Below are positions 56,275-64,000 of a DNA stretch of 64,000 nucleotides, piece by piece. Position numbers and translations under genes: made by a program. The DNA is from Hippasteria phrygiana (Eukaryota; Echinodermata; Asteroidea; Valvatida; Goniasteridae), in the NCBI GenBank assembly GCA_037893225.1, contig JAZGUH010000223.1, positions 434,001 through 498,000 on the forward strand, written 5' to 3'. Below the pieces are notes generated by a model that made no database searches, was not told the DNA's origin, and worked only from the letters and a program-made list of their open reading frames with translations. Position 1 is the first letter of the stretch. Each line of letters opens with the position of its first letter.

Positions 56275-57060
56275 ATTTACTTGAAACCGAACAAATGGAA
56301 CAAGAGTCCAATAACACCGCGATAATTTGATTTCTTTTGACTTGATCTGGACCACAGAGGGGCAAAAGGAAGGTTACTTCAGCGCTCTCACACAGAAGTA
56401 GCAAAGAATTAGGAATTTTTCATTTTGCTTTTACTAGATGATGGGGATTTTACACGCACGGACAAAATAGCCATCGGCGTAATCAGTAGACGTCATTAAG
56501 AACTGGCGACATATTTTTATGAGGCCATTTAATTCATTACCGCATTTGCACAAAGGCGGCGATATGTTGACAGTATCTCTATGGAAATGTTTCGTTCATC
56601 TGGTGATCTAGATTTACGTAAATGGCCCTGTTGTTAGTCGTGGTTATTCAAGTGAAACATCGTAAATGAGAACAAATTATCGCGAACTTGCGGCACGGTA
56701 TTAAACGGTTACAGTTTTATTTAATTCCACAACAAAGTAACTTAAATGTCAACCCTGATGTGATTATTCACATTTTTTTCTTTCGCTGGATGATCCGAGT
56801 TCATACAAAAAACTAGTAACTGTTGTAAGTCAACACAATAGTGCGACGTCAATGGCGCTTGTTACAACTTAAATGAGATAATTATGTTTTGGGACTCGAA
56901 GAAAATGAGTTCAACACAAGTGATCTATCTGTCGGGAGAGGCTTTCTGGTAATTGCCAGACGTCATTAGGCTCTGGCGTAATAACGAGGACAATTTAGAT
57001 CCATTGAATTCGAACAAACGGAGCAAGGCTATTTTGTATTTTGCTTTCACAGAATGATCT
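56275..57060. repeat. Diverged direct repeats of unknown nature
   Basis: Several blocks recur in the same order with drift: AGACGTCATTAAGAACTGGC (56490) and AGACGTCATTAGGCTCTGGC (56960); GAACAAATGGAACAAGAG (56290) and GAACAAACGGAGCAAGGC (57013); TTTTGCTTTTACTAGATGAT (56424) and TTTTGCTTTCACAGAATGAT (57038); GATCTAGATTTACGTAAATGGCC (56608) and GATCTTTACATGGCC (57057). There are no open frames, TIRs or fixed period. It could be an old tandem duplication or a cis-regulatory cluster. Confidence 0.6.
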
Positions 57061-60000
57061 TTACATGGCCTTAATTGGTTTCTAGAACGCTGGACGTTAT
57101 TTTGAAATTGTATAACAATTAAAAGAAACGACCTGATAAGTTCAACTGCAAAAGTTCACCAAAAGCTATTATGTCGTTGCCTGTGGATTATTGTCTCTTT
57201 CCAAGAAATATTGGAGATGGGAGGATGCGCTTTTGTTCCATTAAAGTTTAAGTACAAAAACAACACACGTCCGCAGAGTTTGGTAAAATGCGGATAAACA
57301 GGTGTCATCGATTATTGCAATGTGTAGGCCTAATATAAGTTTTGAATTTCTTTTCAAAAATTGGTTTAATGTCAAAATTACGCACCTGTCAAAATGCCAA
57401 ATTAGTTATTTTTTGTGTTAAAAAACCCCCACCTAAATCGGGTGATCTACACCCAAATAAACAATTGTAGGTTAACTGGTAAACATTTAAAAAGTAATAT
57501 CTGAGAAAGTTAAAGAGCGAAGGACACAGAAGAAAACTGAGTAGGGGAGATACAATAGCAATAACAAAAATATGTTGCTGCTTTGATTTTGAAAGAAAAC
57601 ATAATTAATAACGTAAATAGAAATGTAGGTGAATACCAATTTAATCCAGATAATTTTAATTGATCTTTCATAATAAAATATTGCATAGTAATTATAGATT
57701 GGAAATCCCTTCCGAGATTTCTATTAATAGGCTTAAAACAACTACAATTCCTGTTCGCTATTATAGCCATCGGTGTTTTTCCAGTTGGAATAGGAATTAG
57801 ATTGCTTATTCGGTAGAAAAACACCCTATTATTTCAACTGATCCTGTCATATCAAAAGTAGCTTAAATTCAAGAATGTTAAAACACAGCGCGACCAATGT
57901 ACGGTGCAGCTTTGAAAACATTCAACAACTGATAAGCGCCAGTCTCTTTCAGCAGTCAGGATCAGACATTTTTTTATAATTTTTAATAGTGCGTGGGTGC
58001 GGCAAGATGGTCCGTGTGTATGGTGGATAGGTCCTATTTATGTTGGAGTCCAGATTTGGAAAGTGTACCGTAAAAGAAATTGGAACCGCTTGCTCTTTCA
58101 ACTTGATGTTAACTTGCAACGTGTTCATCTTCACACTAATCATTACATCCACTTAATTTGGACACATGAATATTATGAATGTTGACTGTTATCTTCGTAG
58201 TAAAATTTAAACAAGCACTTCCCGTTTTTGTTTTTTGTTTCTTTTAAACCGTCTGTGATGAAATGCCAGGAGCAATAACCAAAATAATGCGCACTATTCT
58301 TGCTGAATTAGCACAATCGAAGTATACACTGATAAATTTGTAGTGGCATTTCTCCCCACGGACATTCACAGACAATCTGGAATCGCCAAATAGAATCTAC
58401 CACAACTGGCAGATCCGAGGCTTAGAAATGGGGGCATGCTCTTCGCGTCATCGGTCGATTCCATCGTTTCATCTCGCCCTACATTTTGCTTCGTGCTTTT
58501 TTTTCCTGAAAGTCCATACAGTTTCAGGTCAAGAAGGGAAATTGCCCCGGTATCCTCAACTAACTTTGCACAGAAATAATACGAAATGTCTTAAAATACA
58601 TAATAGTCATTAAAACAATGCAATCTGCAACGAATCTGAATGTAATCATGGCCTTGCTGTGATGAATTTGGTCAATGACGATTCGAACGCCAGGGCAATT
58701 AAAAGGAAAGAAAACAAGCGTCATTGTTCTACAAGATTTTTAAAAATATCGGTATTCACGTGCAATTTGTCGTTCAAGTAAAAGTATGTGCCGGACTCAG
58801 TTCGATTATAAATTGCATTTGCGTTACAAAAAAAGGAACAAATCTTGCCACATGAACATTGTAGTCAGGGATAGCTTCATCCTTTAAATAAATTGACCGT
58901 TAAAAGGAAAAGCCTCGGCAGATTGGGACCTGTTTCAGATTTTGTTTGGTTTATTAATTAACAATCGGGGCATCGCGTTTTCCATTCCGATGACTGCTTG
59001 TTGACTGTAACGTTGACTCTTCGCTTAGGAGGCGCAAGGCGGCAAATCGTCAATCTTGTAGCGGCACAATTATATTCAGGTCTGTCGCAGTGGGAGTGAA
59101 ATCAATTTCACTCAGCGGCCCGTCACCTCCGATTATTGTTCACCTCTGTTGATCGCGTCCGGCCCAGGTATAACCGCATTTGCAGCCCCCTGATGCCAAC
59201 AAGAGAACGAAATCAGATCCCAAGAGATCAATTTTATCGAAATGTTCGTGTTCTTTACTGTAATCGGTTGGACCTACAGGTGCAAGTAGACTTTTTTTTT
59301 AAAATTAAACGCCAACCACCTTTTGTGGCCTTACCTTTCATTAAAACATCCAAACCACAACCATTTTTGAAAATTTCCTCCAAATATTGGATTAAAAATA
59401 TCGTTAATATAGTGTTACATATACCGAAGTGCCTCCGTCAGTTACACTTGCTCTCTGAAGTCTAAAGTTAGCTGAATTGACTGTTAATTTTACAGATTGA
59501 GAAAGGAACTTGTCTGGTAACAGAATTACGGCGAACAATTTAAGAAAAGTTAGCATCATATTAAAAGAGATTCCGTGTTAGATGGCTATCCTTGGTGTGA
59601 TCATGAAACTAAGACCCAAAAGAAATATTATAGAAAGAAATAATTACACCTCCATAGCCACTTTCTGATGGGGTGCATTCCGGTAACGGAATCACACTCT
59701 TCTGACATCTTTGCTTTAGTGATTGCATTGATTCACAAAATTAGTTATTATAGTGATTTGTAAAATCAGGGATCCTCTTCAACAGTAAGACTTTTTAAAG
59801 GTATCAGCTACAAAACTAACGTTGTCATGAAATTGGTACAATAACTAGAAAGAAAAAAATAACAACTTTCCTCGAAAAATGTTGCTGTTAAACAAATAGT
59901 TGACAGTACGACTGGGTTGCCTCTCTGTGTGTATCACTTTCACTTCTCTTTAAATTGACACCGAATTTATTTCTTCCGTACTGAAGCTGGCAAAGATATT

Positions 60001-60211
60001 AACATAAATTTTCAAGCCATGCTTTTCTGCTGTAGAAGTGACCGAATTCATTTTCCAAACCCAACAATTTACTTGTGAATATCCTTGGCACAAAGTTTAG
60101 AATAGACCTCATTCAATCTATAATTTAATTCATTGGTGCATTTTATTACACCGACAAAACAGCGATATTCGCACCTCTTTTTGTTCTGATAATAACAAGA
60201 CAGGCTACTTA
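57061..60211. other. No gene recognised
   Basis: Mostly unique A+T-rich sequence. A small inverted repeat GAGTGAAAT-CA-ATTTCACTC lies at 59094-59113. Short frames near 58428 and 59136 lack splice or family support. Confidence 0.4.
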
Positions 60212-60542
60212 AGCCCCTATCCCACTTACGCGAATTTGAAAACGAATCAGCGCGACATGAAATTTGTTGTGATTCGTTGCGGGCTGGCCTCTAAAGCGCA
60301 TTTTATATGAAACGGATACAAAACGGTAACGAAACGGTTACAACTCTCACGATTTGATTGCGAACCAATACTAAACGGTTACAATACAAATACGAAATGT
60401 GACGAATTGTTAACGAAACAAACCGAAAGTGTTACGAATTAACATGACATGTTACGAGGTATTAACGACTTCACGACGCGTATACGACGCATTTACGACA
60501 TTTTGCGATATATATACGAACTTGTTGCGAACTTAACGTCAG

Positions 60543-60770
60543 TTGGTGACGCGCTCGTTGAGAACCTGCACTTGTATTTTCTCATTTTGCATCATGTTCA
60601 CCAACTCTGATGTACTGGAAGCGGCTGCTGTTGAAGAGGAAAACCTCCTCCTGGCGGCTGCGGTTCTCGTTCTTCAAGGAATCCGGCGACGACAATACGA
60701 AAGTGAAGACAAAACGCCGCGAACCGCTGATTCATCACGTGTTTCCCACGTGTTCTTGTTGGCGTCGTAA
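60543..60770 (+). other. 75-codon open frame in the unique core of element 2
   Basis: The only part of the element not made of words is open on +: NSDVLEAAAVEEENLLLAA, then AVLVLQGIRRRQYESEDK. An Ala/Leu helix followed by an Arg cluster is how some PIF/Harbinger transposases begin, which would fit the TWA target site. The characteristic aromatic-x-R-P segment that should follow is absent, so this is at best a remnant, or captured exon sequence. Confidence 0.3.
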
Positions 60771-61227
60771 CGTGTTTCGAACCACGTCGGCAAGTTCGTA
60801 ACCGCGTCGTAAGTGCTTCGTCAAAGTCGCAAACGCTTCATAACTGAGTCGCAATGTCGTAATGGTTTCGTGAATGAATTCGTCGTCATTCTCATCAATT
60901 CGTAACCAAATTCGTAAACGGTTCGCGCCAAAACACAGGTGTTTCGTGTTGACGCTACGTTTTCGGCTTGGTTCGTAACCATTTCGTAATTACTTCGTTA
61001 CCATGTCGTAAACTTCGTAACGTGTCGTAACTGCTTCGCAACTACTTCGTGAACTGTCGTGACACTTCGTTGAGAGAAAAAAATTGCCGAACCAGCCCGA
61101 TATGGTTACGAAAGATTACGATGCATTCGCGAAGCAATTACGACAAGTTACGACACCATTGCGACGGCTTACAAAATCGTAACGCTTCGTAAAAGTTTGG
61201 AAAATTTCAAAATTGGCACCACGACTA

Positions 61228-61352
61228 AAGCCCGGTTCATACTTCATGCGAATGCGAATGCGAAGCGAATTTCATGACGTCAACAATTGAAGTTTCATTG
61301 TGACGTTCTCCGTTACCTTAACGAATTCGCTTCGAACGTATGAACCGGGCTT
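61228..61352. mobile_element. 125-bp MITE nested in element 2
   Basis: The inverted ends AAGCCCGGTTCATAC are perfect over 15 bp and extend through GCGAAGCGAATT-type words. The flanks are TA on both sides (61226-61227, 61353-61354). A TGACGTCA sits near the centre. It interrupts an ACGA word block. Confidence 0.85.
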
Positions 61353-61686
61353 TACGCGACAATACGAGGCGTTTACGAAGTCTTGCGAATAATTGCGACA
61401 TTCAACGAATTCAATTACGAAGTACCTACGACACGTTTGCGATTCATTACGAAATGACACGAATCGACTTCGCGTTAATTCGTCGTCAAATTCGCGTTAG
61501 TGAGATCGGGGCTTTAAATTTCAGGTTTTCGAAAGATAGTGATGCCATGTGACCAGTTCATTGGTTGCTGCTTCCTTGCCGTCTCTACATATAGGGACAG
61601 GTTAAGGACACGGCGATGCGGACCGCTTAGTTCTGTTAAAAGGGCAATTATAAGAACTAGAGCTTTATCAACAAAGGAATTTTTAA

Positions 61687-61729
61687 GGAAAGGGATTTTC
61701 GCATTTGCCAAATGCGAAAATCCCTTTCC
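61687..61729. repeat. 21-bp inverted repeat with 1-nt spacer
   Basis: GGAAAGGGATTTTCGCATTTG (61687-61707) is followed after one C by its exact complement (61709-61729). A near-perfect palindrome that could extrude as a cruciform. Confidence 0.95.
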
Positions 61730-61929
61730 GACATTGGTGAATGACCATCACCAAATATAAGTTCAAAGAAATCCCCGTCGTGACTTTTTTATGTAATTAT
61801 GTTCATTTGTTCTCGCATAGAACCCTTCTTATTCAAAGTTTACAGTCAGTCAATGCAGTTAACGCGTCTCATCCATCGTATTGTTTCTGTTGAAAACTAT
61901 AAGAAGCACGACGTGAACGTGTTTCTCAT

Positions 61930-62295
61930 GTGCGGATGCCGGAGCGCTTGTTGAATCTGGCGGGAAAAATCAAATCAAATCAAATTATTATGAACCCGTA
62001 AAGTCCTCACGGTTGAGTCTCGCGCCATATTACTCCACCCGCGGGGATTTAAACTGCGAAGGTTACAGGAGTGGATAAGTGGATGGCGGCTAGGCGGTCA
62101 GCGCAAAGGACGCTGTGTGCGAGGCATCAAGGATGGCCGAATTATTCGGTTTCCGCTTCGGTTGCTTCGCTAGTCGAAATTGATAAAAATCATAAAAATC
62201 TGCAAAAACTGCCACAAGATACAGAAGGAAACCGGAAAGCGAGAAATGAAAACGTGTTGTTTAAGACGACGATACACGTGGCGTTATCGAAGTAG
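61930..62295 (+). other. CpG-richer segment with a 74-codon frame
   Basis: An ATG at 62071 (and another at 62083 in the context GTGGATGGCGGC) opens a frame to TAG at 62293: RRSAQRTLCARHQGWPNYS, then ASLVEIDKNHKNLQKLPQD. ATGGCGGC resembles a YY1-type start context and the surroundings are richer in CpG than the flanks. No family is recognised; it is not strong enough to call a gene. Confidence 0.2.
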
Positions 62296-63544
62296 GATTT
62301 GCGAGATTTACCTAAAAGCCTTTCAGATTTGATTTCAAGACATTGACACTATTTTTACAACTAAGATATGTTGTGAACTGCTTGAGTTGACATCATCTGT
62401 ATTAAGACGAAATAACCATTCCATATACACGTTTCAAAAAGATAATGGTATCAGCCTAAGTCTGAAAGCATAAATTTCTTCGAAATACTACCGCAAGCAA
62501 CAAAAGCTATCGGTACACATTTTTAAAGGTGCTCGCCGCCGTCGCCTACGACGACGCCAACGACGACAACGACGACAACGCCTCTAGCTCTGATGTAGGC
62601 TATAAGGACTAAGCTACTCATTTTTTAGGGCAAAATCGAATTTAGGCTACCAGCCAATGATGTGCCGAGACTGCCGACGTGTTGTGTATACGACAATGAT
62701 GATGAACGGACAAACCCATGTAGTTTTCGTGTTCTGATGTATGTTCTGGACATATGCATCAGAACAAAAAAACGCGCCAAAAGTGACTCACGCAAACCAA
62801 TGCCTTTCTACAGCAAATCATTTTTCTTCAATAGGCCTTCATCTGGGTTATAACGTGCGTTATATTTCAAGTCACAAACCACAAAACGAGTTCACATTAT
62901 CAATAGATATTTGTCCTAGTTTTACAGTTACAATATCCACATGAATTGTGGTTTAGCGCCCTGTATTCTTTTATTATCCCACATAAAGTCGGCCATTTGT
63001 AATTAATTAATCGGTTTAATATTTATAATGCACGGACTTTGTCGTTCCGGGTTTCATATAAAGATGAATAACTAAGGCAAATGCCGAAGCAAGTAGCAAT
63101 TTGTCATTAACATTTCTTTTTCGGATTGTTATACGTATTGAATTGCCAAGCACACGAATTTAAAAAAATAATCCAAACAGAGAAATGGCGCTACACAGAT
63201 AAGGAATATTGGGAGCACACAATGAACCAAGTTTCTTTGGTATTAACTGTATAAACGAAATGTATAAAATGATTCATATTGACAATATGAATCGGCCTAA
63301 TTCGTATCTCGAAAGATAAACTAGAAACCTTGGCTTTCAACGAGACTCCGACCGCAGGGCAAAAAAGGAATTTCCGCTCATATTACCCTTTTTCAAGAGG
63401 GTATTCGGGGATTGACTGGGTCCGTGATGTTAAAGCCGTCCTCTCGTTAATTCTAGAAGGAGGTGGAACGGGTCCTGCAACACTCAACTCAAAACAAACC
63501 ACTGATTAACTGTCATTCAAATTAAAAGGGAGACACTGTCAACT
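62296..63544. other. No gene recognised
   Basis: Includes an imperfect (ACG)n tract at 62540-62580 and unique sequence. Confidence 0.4.
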
Positions 63545-63895
63545 ATACTTGGAATATTTACAGGTCCTCCAGCGATATTTACATTGATCGTAAAATTTAC
63601 AATCAAATAACCCTTTTCCTGCGTCAAGACTTTTTTACGGTTATAAAACCATCAGTTTAATATTACCTTAAATGTTACACGTCGAAACCTTACTGGAGCG
63701 GAGTTTTTAAAATACGGTTTTTACTTGGAATTTGTATACAGGTTCTTAACCGATATAAACATTGATCGTCACATTTACAAGCAAATAACCGTGTTTTTTT
63801 ACGTCCAGATTTGTTTACGGTAATATATAAAAACCATATATTTAACATTACTTTTACCGTACCTTTAAGGTAATTTGTTACTGTGTAACAGCCAG
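63545..63895. repeat. Diverged direct duplication of about 170 bp
   Basis: TTTACAGGTCCTCCAGCGAT ... ACATTGATCGTAAAATTTAC ... TTTTTTACGGTTATAAAACC recurs as ATACAGGTTCTTAACCGATA ... ACATTGATCGTCACATTTAC ... GTTTACGGTAATATATAAAA. Function unknown. Confidence 0.75.
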
Positions 63896-64000
63896 GCACG
63901 TAGGTAGGGTTTTGTTTGCCCGTTGCAAAATAGAATAATTTTCACCGTTCCGATTATCCTTCTACCAGCGTCCCGATTATGCTTTTAAAAAATGCCATCC

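Larger units (their letters stand above)
60212..61513. mobile_element. Scrambled-word TIR element 2 (1302 bp, PIF/Harbinger-type target site)
   Basis: Left AGCCCCTATCCCACTTACGC and right (minus) AGCCCCGATCTCACTAACGC ends share the AGCCCC..TCTCACT core of element 1. The flanks are TTA at 60209-60211 and 61514-61516, a TWA duplication. The body consists of words around TTACGA/TTCGTAA: ACGA-oriented at 60220-60540, TCGT-oriented at 60765-61080, ACGA-oriented again at 61085-61500. A non-word core lies at 60540-60760, and a 125-bp MITE is nested at 61228. Confidence 0.85.

Overview
This is eukaryotic, animal-like genomic DNA. It is A+T-rich, gene-poor and crowded with transposon debris. The evidence is intron-type splice signals, non-LTR retrotransposon tails, tRNA-derived SINEs, many terminal-inverted-repeat (TIR) elements, (AAT)n tails, long poly-G/poly-C runs and a THAP zinc-finger remnant. 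The repeat mix and the over-represented TAGGCCTA word suggest a marine invertebrate, possibly a deuterostome (echinoderm, hemichordate or cephalochordate). That is an inference; no marker gene fixes the species. No bacterial operons, rRNA, CRISPR arrays or intact multi-exon genes were seen.

The best host-gene evidence is a probable terminal coding exon on + at 15795-15908, with a strong acceptor and a poly(A) signal at 16334. There is also a decayed THAP-domain exon on - at 31552-31856 with a good donor. Weaker exon candidates lie at 26468, 37660 and 47193, and a CpG-rich promoter/first-exon candidate lies at 51640-52069. Most other open frames are short and repeat-derived, or lie in sequence open on both strands.

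Layout. 1-6.3 kb: Tc1-like MITE and a 34-bp palindrome. 6.3-9 kb: a 27-bp minisatellite whose units each carry TATAAAA, interrupted by a SINE piece, then an 810-bp TIR element. 9-21.5 kb: sparse, with the terminal exon at 15.8 kb. 21.5-24.9 kb: three identical-looking 481-bp TIR elements separated by two copies of a 0.94-kb cargo, the whole array bounded by TTAA. 26-31 kb: hAT-like MITE, LINE 3' end, a Mutator-like MITE with a 9-bp target duplication, and an RTE-like fragment inserted in a TTAA MITE. 31.5-43 kb: THAP remnants, more MITE copies and a broken transposon-type gene. 43-47.5 kb: SINEs and MITEs. 47.98-49.65 kb and 60.2-61.5 kb: two related TIR elements built almost wholly from degenerate short words (TCGT/ACGA type), with TWA target duplications as in PIF/Harbinger. 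50.8-51.3 kb: a GGTGGC-type coding-like satellite. 52-64 kb: sparse, with SINE and LINE ends, a CRE-bearing MITE and an unexplained set of diverged repeats at 56.3-57.1 kb.

The genes do not form a pathway. The window is a record of nested and composite transposition. The most unusual items are the TTAA-bounded composite array and the scrambled-word TIR elements.
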